From the NCBI RefSeq assembly GCF_017357405.1, contig NZ_CP071597.1, positions 62,001 through 126,000 on the forward strand: a stretch of 64,000 nucleotides of DNA, written 5' to 3'. A model generated the notes under the pieces. It saw only the letters and a list, made by a program, of their open reading frames with translations. It had not been told where the DNA came from and made no database searches. This DNA is from Halomontanus rarus. Its GTDB lineage: Archaea; Halobacteriota; Halobacteria; Halobacteriales; Natrialbaceae. Positions 7,541 through 15,252 of the stretch are shown here, one piece after another; within the stretch, counting starts at the first letter, position 1; each line of letters begins with the position of its first letter. Made by a program: the position numbers and the translations under genes.

Positions 7541-7666
7541 TATCGGGACTTGTTTACACCCTATCGGCTGCCTTGTAAGCAACTGCCCACTTGATTACAG
7601 AGTAAGGGTCGTTCAGGGGGTTCAGACACAGTACACCGAGTTCGTCTCCTGTAGTTCCCTAACTAT

Positions 7667-7673
7667 GATATAT
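7667..7673 (+). promoter_or_regulatory. TATA box of the PRTase-DprA operon
   Basis: GATATAT centred 27 bases upstream of the ATG at 7697, the usual distance for a leaderless haloarchaeal transcript. The recombinase promoter lies divergently about 130 bases away. Confidence 0.5.
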
Positions 7674-7696
7674 CCCTATGACCATCGTGTGTGTAG

Positions 7697-8437
7697 ATGA
7701 CTACATATTATTCAATTTCAGATAATATTGAGACAATTGGTGAGTTCCAAGACGAGGGGGTCCTTCATCCAAAATATCAATGTCAGGAATGCGGTCACGC
7801 TATTTCCCCACGCTTTGCTCAGATAACAGGAGTATGCAAGTTCTGTCAAACAGGGGAGAATGACTTTGAATATTTGGACCAGATTTTCTCAGTAACCATC
7901 TACACGTATGATTTTAGGGACCATAAGATAACTAACGCAATTGATGACGTGAAAGAGGGGGAGTATGCAGACGAGATGGCAGAGATTCTAGAGTGGGGGG
8001 TGAACAATCTGGATAGCCTACGAGAATACGATGTTCTTGTTCCTCCTCCACGGGGGTCAAGAGACGCTTCATCCAATCATATGAAGAAGATTGGCGACCG
8101 GCTAAGTGACCGAGTTGATATACCTCTGGAAGATTGCCTACGTAAGTCGGAAAACTATGAATCACAGAGAAGTATGGATGGGGCATCAGAGAGATGGGAT
8201 AATATTGATGGGAATATTGAATGTGTTCGTGATTTTAGTAGCGAACCAAAGGTTATCGTGATTGATGATGTCGTAACTACTGGTGCCACCCTTGAAAACT
8301 GTGCAGAGGCCTTAATCGAATCCGGGGCTTCAAAGGTCGTTGGCCTCCCAATTGCTCGTACAGAGTACCTCGACGACCTTGTGGAGGCTGAAGTGTACAT
8401 TCCCGAGGATGAAATTCCAGAAGATGAACGACCTTGA
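7697..8437 (+). CDS. ComF-like phosphoribosyltransferase with zinc ribbon
   Basis: A 246-residue protein. The N-terminus has a CxxC...CxxC zinc ribbon ('CQECGHAISPRF', 'GVCKFCQTG'), and residues about 185-198 carry the type I PRTase PRPP loop 'VIVIDDVVTTGATL'. A central 'DVLVPPPRGSRD' segment fits the fold's core strand. This is the architecture of ComF/GntX-type proteins, which in bacteria work in DNA uptake. The last 14 bases overlap the start of a DprA-like gene, so the two products are very probably made together. Haloarchaea have no known Com uptake system, and the pair lies in an accessory region, so a defence or DNA-handling role is more likely (inference). The PRTase substrate is unknown. 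Confidence 0.85.
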   Translation: MTTYYSISDNIETIGEFQDEGVLHPKYQCQECGHAISPRFAQITGVCKFCQTGENDFEYLDQIFSVTIYTYDFRDHKITNAIDDVKEGEYADEMAEILEWGVNNLDSLREYDVLVPPPRGSRDASSNHMKKIGDRLSDRVDIPLEDCLRKSENYESQRSMDGASERWDNIDGNIECVRDFSSEPKVIVIDDVVTTGATLENCAEALIESGASKVVGLPIARTEYLDDLVEAEVYIPEDEIPEDERP

Positions 8438-9380
8438 CCCAATAATTGCAGGTCTGAACGATAAACAGGACCTCAACGACAAGACAGTGTTAGACCTCTT
8501 TACGGACTTGTTCGTAGAGAAGGGACCAAAGGAGGTTACACAAGAATTTTTACTCGACTTCTTGAGAATTAAGGTCTATGAGGGGGGAGAACGCTCAGAA
8601 CTTGCCTCGAAACTCGTAGATGGGATAGAGTCTATCGACGTAGATTTCTATACGGACTATCTCCGTGAGATTGACTCGGACACAATTTCGTTTGCACCAT
8701 TCTATAGTCCTGAATATCCAGACCGGCTCTGGAAAATTCCAGACCCCCCACTTTGTCTCTATATTGATGGCGATATGGAATCGCTTGATGACGGAGTAGC
8801 AGTAGTTGGAACCAGAAGCGCGAAGGAGCATAGATTAGAGTTCGTCCACGAGATAGCGCATGCACTTGTGAAGATGGATAAAACCGTAGTTAGTGGATTA
8901 GCAAATGGCGTAGATGCTGCGGCGCACCAAGGAGCATTAGACGCCGGTGGGGAGACAGTCGCTGTTCTTCCGGGTGAAGTCCAAAAGATTGTACCTGCTG
9001 GTAATCGGGACCTCGGAGACCAAATTAGAGAACAGGGTGCCTTGGTGAGTGAGACGAGTAGTAAAGTGGGCATTCATCGTGGGAGATTCGTTGAGCGAAA
9101 TCGAGTCACTTCTGGCATATCGACAGCAGTAATTATCGGTGCGTCAGGAGAGACGGGGGGGACAATCCATCAAGCGGACTTCGCACAGGAGCAGGAGAAA
9201 CCCCGTTTTCTCTATGACCCCGAGATAGATGATGGCCAATCCCCGACAAAGGTGTTCGATAAAGGATTCCGTGGGTTCAAAAACATCGATGAACTCAAAG
9301 AATTGCTCAATTCAGACTTCTCCCCGTCAGACCCCAAAACCCCTGTTCCGACGGAATTAGATGACTATGACTGTGGATAG
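8424..9380 (+). CDS. DprA/Smf-like protein (SLOG-family Rossmann fold)
   Basis: A 318-residue protein starting at the ATG at 8424 inside the end of the PRTase gene. After a helical N-terminal part (about 1-100) comes the DprA core: 'VAVVGTRSAKEH' (about residue 125), 'VVSGLANGVDAAAHQGALDA', 'ETVAVLPGEVQKIVPAGNRD', 'GALVSE' and 'FVERNRVTSGISTAVIIGAS' with 'ETGGTIHQADFA'. These match the nucleotide/ssDNA-binding motifs of bacterial DprA, which loads RecA on incoming ssDNA. SLOG-fold proteins also occur in immune systems, where they sense nucleotides. The C-terminal winged helix typical of DprA is not evident. Overlap with the PRTase gene and the element context point to a two-gene functional unit. 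Confidence 0.88.
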   Translation: MNDLDPIIAGLNDKQDLNDKTVLDLFTDLFVEKGPKEVTQEFLLDFLRIKVYEGGERSELASKLVDGIESIDVDFYTDYLREIDSDTISFAPFYSPEYPDRLWKIPDPPLCLYIDGDMESLDDGVAVVGTRSAKEHRLEFVHEIAHALVKMDKTVVSGLANGVDAAAHQGALDAGGETVAVLPGEVQKIVPAGNRDLGDQIREQGALVSETSSKVGIHRGRFVERNRVTSGISTAVIIGASGETGGTIHQADFAQEQEKPRFLYDPEIDDGQSPTKVFDKGFRGFKNIDELKELLNSDFSPSDPKTPVPTELDDYDCG

Positions 9381-9471
9381 CGTTCTAAGATAGAAGTTCA
9401 AATTCCCCGGAGAAGAGAAGATGATGAAACAGTACGTGTAAATTGAAGTCACCTGCCTCCAATCAGCGATT

Positions 9472-9813
9472 ATGTCCGGGTCAGTCGCAATCACCATAAC
9501 TCACAGTGACAAACTTGTTGAGTACGACCTCCTCGAACCCGACGACAATCGGATTGCAAAAGGGAAGTCGAGGGGAATCACAGATGATGCGGAACTGCAC
9601 TACGAAGGCACGCTAATCAGAAAAGGCCTCGACGCACCCAACGTAGCGGAGTTCATCCTTCAATTTGGTTCGAGTGTGACGAGTGGGGTTGTAGCGTCGT
9701 GGTTATACAATAAGTTGCAAGGTAAGGACATCTCTTCATTCCAAATAGGCGGTGAAGAGGTAGATATTGACGAAGATTCGATTCAGACGAAGTTAGACCG
9801 ATATCTCAAATAA
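9472..9813 (+). CDS. Small protein with hydrophobic Gly/Ser helix, possible third gene of the PRTase-DprA unit
   Basis: A 113-residue protein beginning 91 bases after the DprA-like gene on the same strand. Residues 1-55 are beta-rich and acidic. A hydrophobic helix 'VAEFILQFGSSVTSGVVASW' follows, then a charged tail. Such a short Gly/Ser-rich helix can insert in or lie on a membrane, or mediate oligomerisation, and similar segments are common in small proteins of conflict systems. No family is recognised. It may have its own promoter, as the gap to the upstream gene is moderate. Function unknown. Confidence 0.55.
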   Translation: MSGSVAITITHSDKLVEYDLLEPDDNRIAKGKSRGITDDAELHYEGTLIRKGLDAPNVAEFILQFGSSVTSGVVASWLYNKLQGKDISSFQIGGEEVDIDEDSIQTKLDRYLK

Positions 9814-9934
9814 TATCTCAAAATACGACACGGAGAGTCAGCCGAATCCGAAGCCATATCCACAGATTCCCCGTAAGGACAGGTGCAGAGGCACAGCACG
9901 GTGTCTGCTTTCTACCCCGTCGCACCTTCCTCTG

Positions 9935-10543
9935 TTATAATTCCCAGTGAGGGTCTGCTACGAGATTAAGGACTGGAGCATCCACTTCTCGGACAGCGAC
10001 ACTCCCCACGTCACGTAAAACCACCTCACCTTGATATACGCCCCAATTTTCCCTAATGTCTATATCAGGAGTCCCCGACGTCTCTCCTCCAGTAACGCAG
10101 TTCACGTCCTCCCGTTCGCGGATTCGGTCTGCTTTCTGCTTGAACTCTTCCTCGTACTGCTCACTGAGGTCGTGGACGATGGGGAAAACTACCCACGAGC
10201 CTTTGCTTGAATACCCGATTGTGGGTGGAGCAAGCCCATCTTCAGAAAGGTATTCTGCCGTGTAGATGGACCGTATGTTCTGGTCTACGCCGAGGTGTAC
10301 AAGCGAATCTCCGAAGAAATCAGCCTCTTTGCGTGGGAGTTTCACAACCCCTCCACCAGTAACGAACTCATCTGGGAGAGCGAAGACATACCGGGTTGTG
10401 TTCCCTTCACTCAATTCAGGAAATCCACGACTCTTTAGCAATTTATGGACAGCCTCCATCGCCTCCCTTGACGGTTCCCGCCCTAACTTACTCTCAATGG
10501 CCGAGAGTACCTTCTCCCCCTGTTCTGTGACTTCTCTTGCCAT
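9935..10543 (-). CDS. Unknown protein, element-encoded
   Basis: A 202-residue acidic protein ('MAREVTEQGEKVLSAIESKL'). The first 45 residues are helical ('EAMEAVHKLLKSRGFPELSE'); the rest alternates strands and turns ('TRYVFALPDEFVTGGGVVKL', 'GSWVVFPIVHDLSEQYEEEF', 'WGVYQGEVVLRDVG'). No cysteine pairs, nucleotide loop or membrane segment. It is convergent with the 9472 gene and transcribed toward it, downstream of the membrane-protein cassette on the same strand. I do not recognise it. Confidence 0.55.
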   Translation of the reverse strand: MAREVTEQGEKVLSAIESKLGREPSREAMEAVHKLLKSRGFPELSEGNTTRYVFALPDEFVTGGGVVKLPRKEADFFGDSLVHLGVDQNIRSIYTAEYLSEDGLAPPTIGYSSKGSWVVFPIVHDLSEQYEEEFKQKADRIREREDVNCVTGGETSGTPDIDIRENWGVYQGEVVLRDVGSVAVREVDAPVLNLVADPHWEL

Positions 10544-10620
10544 ATAGCATTCAGTAGCCCCGCATAAGTTATATTCTACCCGGCGATACCTGACACGACC
10601 GCGCCGAACATCACGATGAA

Positions 10621-10821
10621 TTACTTCTCGTGATTGCTCAATCGATACGTGACGAGAGCGAGAAGGACTAAAATACTGGCTGTGGCGTCCAATGCGGCTG
10701 CCACATCGGACAGTTCTGGTTGAAGGAACCGGGCAGCCAATGCGAACCCAATGGCTGTCACCACGATTTGGTACGATAAAAGTTCGAGTAGAGCAGGTAA
10801 TTTAAAAGACGAGATACGCAT
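10621..10821 (-). CDS. Small two-helix membrane protein
   Basis: A 66-residue protein from the ATG at 10821, which overlaps the stop of the gene upstream (TGATG). Two hydrophobic segments: 'LLELLSYQIVVTAIGFALAA' and 'DATASILVLLALVTYRL'. It is the last gene of a minus-strand cassette of five small membrane proteins between 10621 and 11765. Function unknown; the coupling argues that they act together. Confidence 0.55.
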   Translation of the reverse strand: MRISSFKLPALLELLSYQIVVTAIGFALAARFLQPELSDVAAALDATASILVLLALVTYRLSNHEK

Positions 10822-11036
10822 CAGTCCATCACCTCCAAAACCATCGAGATAAGCGCTAGAACCGCCATCAACACTATAATCCACGGCAGACTTCTGAAGA
10901 GAAAGAAAACATCACTGAATGGACCGTCAAGCAAGTCTTCAGGGAAAAGCGAGAAGAAGTAGAAGAGATAGAACGAGAGAAAAGCCGCGACTATCAACTG
11001 AATAATTGCGGTGACAGATTCTAGGGTGTCGGACAT
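10821..11036 (-). CDS. Small two-helix membrane protein
   Basis: A 71-residue protein. It starts 'MSDTLESVTAIIQLIVAAFL', with a first membrane segment rich in Phe/Tyr ('SFYLFYFFSLF'), a short loop 'PEDLLDGPFSD' and a second segment 'LPWIIVLMAVLALISMVLEV'. The stop overlaps the next start. No family recognised. Confidence 0.55.
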   Translation of the reverse strand: MSDTLESVTAIIQLIVAAFLSFYLFYFFSLFPEDLLDGPFSDVFFLFRSLPWIIVLMAVLALISMVLEVMD

Positions 11037-11086
11037 ACTCGATATTCTGGAATGAGAAGGATGCCTACTTCAAGATTCACTTTAAG

Positions 11087-11308
11087 TTAGAGGTACTCAT
11101 CAAGCCTGAGTCTCGATAATCCGATGAACACCAACACTAGTAGCGGTGGAACAGCAACTAATGGAAGCCACCACGGGAGGACAGCCGCTGTTATCATGGC
11201 CTCTTCACCAACGGCTCCTCCTGAGATAATATAGATAACAGCGGCGAGCGCGAATGGAATATAGATGATGATGAACAACAGGTCCTCTACGAAATCACGA
11301 AGGTCCAT
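11087..11308 (-). CDS. Small two-helix membrane protein
   Basis: A 73-residue protein from the ATG at 11308 ('MDLRDFVEDLLFIIIYIPFA'). Two membrane segments, 'LLFIIIYIPFALAAVIYIIS' and 'LPWWLPLVAVPPLLVLVFIG', flank 'GGAVGEEAMITAA'. It begins two bases after the stop of the 11311-11553 gene, so it is translationally linked. Function unknown. Confidence 0.55.
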   Translation of the reverse strand: MDLRDFVEDLLFIIIYIPFALAAVIYIISGGAVGEEAMITAAVLPWWLPLVAVPPLLVLVFIGLSRLRLDEYL

Positions 11309-11310
11309 CG

Positions 11311-11553
11311 TTAGAACCCTCCCGAGCCATTGGTTAATCGGAGAACCGCGTACGCAGCAGCCCCCACACCGGGGATAACCCAAAGGAGAGCCTGCCAACC
11401 GTACTGAGTGACATCCGTCCAAGCGGGGAAGAACGGGTCGCCCGGCTGGGGAGCAAGACCTGAGTTTGCTATCGAGTTAAGCACGACTGCTACCACCGCA
11501 GCCACGAATACTGCGTAGAGAAACTTGCCGAGAAATCCATCGAACCCGCTCAT
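11311..11553 (-). CDS. Small two-helix membrane protein
   Basis: An 80-residue protein. The first segment is 'FLYAVFVAAVVAVVLNSIAN', the middle loop is Pro/Gly-rich ('GLAPQPGDPFFPAWTDVTQY') and the second segment is 'GWQALLWVIPGVGAAAYAVL'. The ATG at 11553 overlaps the stop of the gene before it (ATGA). The longer aromatic loop could be exposed outside the cell. It could be a virion or pilus-like membrane component; this is speculation from size and context. Confidence 0.55.
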   Translation of the reverse strand: MSGFDGFLGKFLYAVFVAAVVAVVLNSIANSGLAPQPGDPFFPAWTDVTQYGWQALLWVIPGVGAAAYAVLRLTNGSGGF

Positions 11554-11765
11554 CTCATCGACCTCAACATTGTGATGATGGCCAGCGAGAAACCCCCAAG
11601 CAACATCGTGGCGAGAACGAATGTATTCGCGAGGTCAACTCGAAGTTGTTCTCCTTCTTGCGCTAATGCTCCTTCTACTGGAGGTAGAGCATTGAGAATA
11701 GCCAGTCCAAGGAATGCCAGAATGAAAATAATGATGGTGGCTACGACCTGATTCTGGACACTCAT
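11550..11765 (-). CDS. Small two-helix membrane protein, first of the cassette
   Basis: A 71-residue protein from the ATG at 11765 ('MSVQNQVVATIIIFILAFLG'); an ATG at 11804 would add 13 residues and is a real alternative. The first membrane segment is followed by 'NALPPVEGALAQEGEQLRVD' and a second segment 'FVLATMLLGGFSLAIITMLR'. It opens the minus-strand membrane cassette and is divergent from the 11832 gene, so the 11766-11831 gap probably holds both promoters. Confidence 0.55.
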   Translation of the reverse strand: MSVQNQVVATIIIFILAFLGLAILNALPPVEGALAQEGEQLRVDLANTFVLATMLLGGFSLAIITMLRSMR

Positions 11766-11831
11766 TAACGAATTATAGACACTCGCAGAAACATAAAGAA
11801 CCATTATATCGAGATAGTAATACCTCCTCTT

Positions 11832-12173
11832 ATGGGAAAATTCCGCGTGCCCGGTGCCAAGGACACCAGTATGACTAATGAAGAACTCTATGAGGCCATC
11901 GTAAAGTTCGCGGAGGACCAGTCCTTCGGTCCAATCTCTCCAGACCGAATTGAAGGGATTCGCTATCGCGAAGACGACCCGAAGTACAAACAGGACGTAA
12001 TTGACGTAGACGTAGGAGATGTCTTCCCAATTACAGGGGAGCCAGTCGAGGCGATTCTATACGACAGGTCTCGGGACCTATACCTCATTTGTACACCAAC
12101 TCGTGGTGTCGCAGAAGGGATTCCCATCCTCGTAGGTAACAACAAAGTCTCACAGGTACGTCACTTTGACTAA
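11832..12173 (+). CDS. Unknown small soluble protein
   Basis: A 113-residue protein ('MGKFRVPGAKDTSMTNEELY'). It is predicted soluble: an N-terminal helix 'EELYEAIVKFAEDQSF', then strands around 'IDVDVGDVFPITGEPVEAIL' and 'YLICTPTRG'. No metal or nucleotide motif. It is divergent from the membrane cassette and convergent with the DUF433 gene. I do not recognise the family. Confidence 0.5.
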   Translation: MGKFRVPGAKDTSMTNEELYEAIVKFAEDQSFGPISPDRIEGIRYREDDPKYKQDVIDVDVGDVFPITGEPVEAILYDRSRDLYLICTPTRGVAEGIPILVGNNKVSQVRHFD

Positions 12174-12201
12174 TCTCGAAGAACAGGTGTACTAGACGGC
12201 G

Positions 12202-12417
12202 TTATTCCTCAGGATGTTCTTCAGCGTACTTTAGCGCCTCTCGCACATCTTCTTCGGGGATGCGGAGTTCGTCAGCGGCGCGGTCAACGCTCCCGAAGTC
12301 CTCGACGGCGGTCACGACGTGCAGGACGGATATGCGGCGACCTCCCAGTCGTGGGTCCCCGGCGAGCCGGTCATCCTGAACAATGGTTATATTCTCTACG
12401 ATAAGGCGAGACCTCAA
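12202..12417 (-). CDS. DUF433 (VapB-like antitoxin) protein
   Basis: A 71-residue protein. 'IVQDDRLAGDPRLGGRRISV' followed by 'LHVVTAVEDFGSVDRAADEL' and 'IPEEDVREALKYAEEH' is the DUF433 signature: a G-x-P-x-x-G-x-R strand, then a helix-turn-helix. In archaea such proteins usually sit next to a DUF5615 PIN-like toxin. None is found within the neighbouring gaps here, so this may be an orphan antitoxin or a stand-alone regulator. A binding site in the nearby palindromes at 12490-12545 is possible but unproven. Confidence 0.75.
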   Translation of the reverse strand: MRSRLIVENITIVQDDRLAGDPRLGGRRISVLHVVTAVEDFGSVDRAADELRIPEEDVREALKYAEEHPEE

Positions 12418-12489
12418 AAGAGCGCCGCACTATGATTGTTGTGATTCAGTAGATTCAAAAGGACGAGCAGGTGATTCGGCCAGCACTTT

Positions 12490-12506
12490 ACGTGATAGTA
12501 TCACGT
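12490..12506. repeat. Palindrome 1 upstream of the putative replication gene
   Basis: ACGTGATAGTATCACGT: 7-bp perfect arms with a 3-base centre. It matches the second palindrome at 12529 in 14 of 17 positions. A likely operator or replication iteron. Confidence 0.65.
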
Positions 12507-12528
12507 TTTCGGGACTCTAACACAATCC

Positions 12529-12545
12529 ACGTGAGAGCGTCACGT
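12529..12545. repeat. Palindrome 2 upstream of the putative replication gene
   Basis: ACGTGAGAGCGTCACGT: 6-bp perfect arms around GAGCG. It begins 39 bases after palindrome 1, on nearly the same face of the helix, and both are followed by GTTT and CGG in similar spacing. Confidence 0.65.
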
Positions 12546-12670
12546 TTCATCGGAGAAACACTTATGCGACGTATCACTAAAAAGTAACTAACCAATTGAC
12601 GCCCTCCATGAAAACGATGGGATGACCCAACATCCCGGTCCGACGGTCGTCGGTTGGTCCCTCAAGACCC

Positions 12671-14362
12671 ATGATAGCCAACGATAGCACTACTCATAAG
12701 TGTAGCGACAGGTACGAGAACAAGACGTTCATCGGTCCCGCCATCCACGGATTAACTTACTACGTCCAACTTGATGACGGAGGTGACCTTTTCAAACTTG
12801 CATCCAATACGGTACAAGACAAGAATCAGTCCGCTGGCCGTGATGCAGATGCAGACCATCCACACGCGATGTTGCGTTTCCGTCCTTCGTGGGTGGCAAC
12901 CAAAGACGTTCAGCAGGCGGGACTCTTTCCGACAGGAGTCCACTATGGGAAGAGAACCCAAAACGGAGAGTGGAAGCAGAACAATGCGTACGTCTGCAAT
13001 ACGTACAATGATGTTCGCCGGGGAAGTGCCGGTATCGCGAATAACGCGCGGAAAGTCCGGGTCGAGATTAGCGAACGGACTGACGGGCTCGTCCACGAGG
13101 ACGGAAACGAGTTCACGTGGCCGGGCGGTTGGATGACCGGCGAACACTACACGGGAACAGCCATCAAAATCCAGACCTCGTACGTGTCTAGCATCGCAGA
13201 AGCCCTCGGACTCGCCACCGAATTACTCGGGGCAACTCTGGGGGGCATTGACCGCGTTCGAAACCTGATGCAGACAGTCCTCCACGAGACAATTCGATTC
13301 GGGGGTCTTGAAGTCCATCATCGTCATCACCGAGAGACGCAAAACGCGGTGGTCGAGACGATTCGGGACTCTGCTCGCCTCGTCGCGTACAACAACGGGA
13401 ATGGCAAGGAGAAGGGTGCGGTCGAACGCGGCCACTACCAAATCTACGCACTCAAGACCGACAACTTCGACTCAATTGGATTCAATACCACCGTGGAGTA
13501 CGAATTTGCGGGAGAACGGCACACCTGCGAGGTGTCAGAGCATTATTTGAAGGAATATCTTCACCAACACGCCTCTACTTTCACCTCAGACAATCCTCTT
13601 GCTCATCCGAAACTCGAAGTCAAGGCGAACGGGGCGTATCCCGCACCAGCGTTTGAGGCCGTCCAAGAACATCTCGCAGAGATTCTCAACGCCCACGTTG
13701 AGTGGGCGGGTATCACGCGTGATGACCTCGTGGCTGACGAGTACTACCACCCAACCGAGCGCGAGGACATCACCACCCGAGTTCCAACGAATTACATCAT
13801 CCAGTTGAAGGAGTACTTTCAGTCCGATGGCTTTGAGCGGAAACTCAATGGTATGCTGTTCCATCGGCAGACGATGGTCATCCACGATATTCTCTACTGT
13901 ATCGTTCGGAAAGGGTGGAACAACCAAATCTCGTATGATGGGCTCAAGCAACTGACCGGAGCCGCGAAGGATACAATTGGCCGATATGTGTCTGAACTCG
14001 AAGAGGCGAACATTGTCTCCCGAAAACAAAGCGGAGGGATGTTCGTTCGTATCACAGACTTTGCGAAGCAAAAAGTCGGTGGGATGCTGAACAAACTACG
14101 AACTGAAGGGGAGGTTCAAGAGGACATCAAGAAGCGAAAGGCCGAACGTGAAGCAGCCCGAGAAGAAGAACCGGAAGATGGTTCTGCATCGGAGCAGACC
14201 AAATCACCTGCGACTGTCGCCGCGAGACACGCGAAGACAGATGGTGGCACCTCAATGTGGATGGTTCTGACCGAATCTCCGATGTCGGTTCAGGAACTTC
14301 CGACGCTGTGCGACGATGGCGTCCTCTCCGAGGCAGACATAGCAGTTCGCGTAGGAGGATAA
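12671..14362 (+). CDS. Large winged-helix protein, putative element replication protein
   Basis: A 563-residue protein. The N-terminal half starts 'CSDRYENKTFIGPAIHGLTY' and contains 'LRFRPSWVATKDVQQAGLFP'. A winged-helix domain lies at about residues 403-467 ('LYCIVRKGWNNQISYDGLKQ', 'LTGAAKDTIGRYVSELEEAN', 'GGMFVRITDFAKQKV'). A charged coiled segment ('KKRKAEREAAREEEPEDG') and a short tail follow. Large proteins of this type occur on haloarchaeal plasmids and pleolipovirus-like proviruses and are often suspected to start replication. No HUH, Cdc6 or primase motif is visible, so that role is inference from size, the winged helix and the upstream palindromes at 12490-12545. It has the longest frame of the accessory region. 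Confidence 0.6.
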   Translation: MIANDSTTHKCSDRYENKTFIGPAIHGLTYYVQLDDGGDLFKLASNTVQDKNQSAGRDADADHPHAMLRFRPSWVATKDVQQAGLFPTGVHYGKRTQNGEWKQNNAYVCNTYNDVRRGSAGIANNARKVRVEISERTDGLVHEDGNEFTWPGGWMTGEHYTGTAIKIQTSYVSSIAEALGLATELLGATLGGIDRVRNLMQTVLHETIRFGGLEVHHRHHRETQNAVVETIRDSARLVAYNNGNGKEKGAVERGHYQIYALKTDNFDSIGFNTTVEYEFAGERHTCEVSEHYLKEYLHQHASTFTSDNPLAHPKLEVKANGAYPAPAFEAVQEHLAEILNAHVEWAGITRDDLVADEYYHPTEREDITTRVPTNYIIQLKEYFQSDGFERKLNGMLFHRQTMVIHDILYCIVRKGWNNQISYDGLKQLTGAAKDTIGRYVSELEEANIVSRKQSGGMFVRITDFAKQKVGGMLNKLRTEGEVQEDIKKRKAEREAAREEEPEDGSASEQTKSPATVAARHAKTDGGTSMWMVLTESPMSVQELPTLCDDGVLSEADIAVRVGG

Positions 14363-14879
14363 TTATCCCTTGTTGGCCGGGTTCGCCCGATTGCTTGGAC
14401 ATCTTCTATATCAAGTCTACTATATTGTGGTTCGAGCCGTGATTTTGCTCGAATTGGAGCCTTGTTGTCTCAATCTCCACCCATTTTTGGCGTGGTACCA
14501 CATAACGTGATTTTGTTTTTCCACAAAATAGTGTACCATCTCAGAAGCCACGTGAACTCTAATTCTCCCGATAACTGGCAATCTCGGGACTGATTCGTCG
14601 CATTTCTCGTTCAGGGTCGGGACTGTTCCGCCGACCTCTCCTTAGACTATTGCGGCTAAGCAACTGCAGAGCAGTCGAGGTGGGCCAAGCATCTCACCTC
14701 CGTCAGAACTCGTCCACTTAGTGGGATGGCTCGTGTGCGATTCCGTTAGGCAAGCACAGTTTATTGTTGGTCTTAGCCTGCGCACAGTAGGCTCAGTGGT
14801 GGTCTTCTGTCAGAACAGGCCGTCACTCCCCGTACGCGGGTGATACTCGACAAAGCAGCCGAGCGTTGCTCACTGGATA
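14363..14879. other. Non-coding stretch after the putative replication gene
   Basis: No convincing gene on either strand. The stretch is A+T-rich near 14400-14530 and contains the inverted repeat at 14493-14538. It could hold a terminator or part of an origin; nothing else stands out. Confidence 0.45.
14493..14538. repeat. Nested inverted repeat downstream of the putative replication gene
   Basis: Outer arms TGGTAC/GTACCA and inner arms ATTTTGT/ACAAAAT around a T-rich 6-base loop. The two sides have unequal spacers (11 and 3 bases), so it is an imperfect hairpin; terminator or origin element. Confidence 0.5.
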
Positions 14880-15170
14880 TTACTGAATGTCCTCGGCAAT
14901 GTCGTTGATGACCTGCTCGATGGTATAGCCGCTGCGAGGCCGAGCGGAGTAGAAGTCGAGATTCACGGTCCGTGCATCTGCATCGATGTCATAAGTGAGA
15001 GAGTGGGCACGGTAGGGGCCGATAGTGACCCGGACCTGCCAATCTTTGCCAAGTGCGTCCGCTACAGCGGTTGCGACTTCGAATTCACCTCGGTCCAGTT
15101 GCAGGGACTCATAAAAGACGCGGGGGTGGTTGGTCAGCGTTACAGTCGTCGAGTCGTCAGTCTGACTCAT
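14880..15170 (-). CDS. Unknown small acidic protein
   Basis: A 96-residue protein from the ATG at 15170 ('MSQTDDSTTVTLTNHPRVFY'). A mixed alpha/beta pattern: 'EFEVATAVADALGKDWQVRV', 'TYDIDADARTVNLDFYS', 'YTIEQVINDIAEDI'. No known motif. It lies near the element boundary on the same strand as the next small gene. The family is not recognised. Confidence 0.5.
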   Translation of the reverse strand: MSQTDDSTTVTLTNHPRVFYESLQLDRGEFEVATAVADALGKDWQVRVTIGPYRAHSLTYDIDADARTVNLDFYSARPRSGYTIEQVINDIAEDIQ

Positions 15171-15252
15171 ACTGTTTCGCACGAAAAACACATGATATGT
15201 AGTTTACCATATTGCATCTCCACTCTCAAAGTTGCATCTGCCGCAGTGGAGG

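Noticed and set aside
7697..9380. A true competence (DNA uptake) locus
   Set aside because: No ComEC, ComEA or uptake pilus genes nearby in the element; only ComF- and DprA-like genes are present.
12180..12670. A PIN-type toxin beside the DUF433 gene
   Set aside because: No frame with the expected acidic residues or length on either side.
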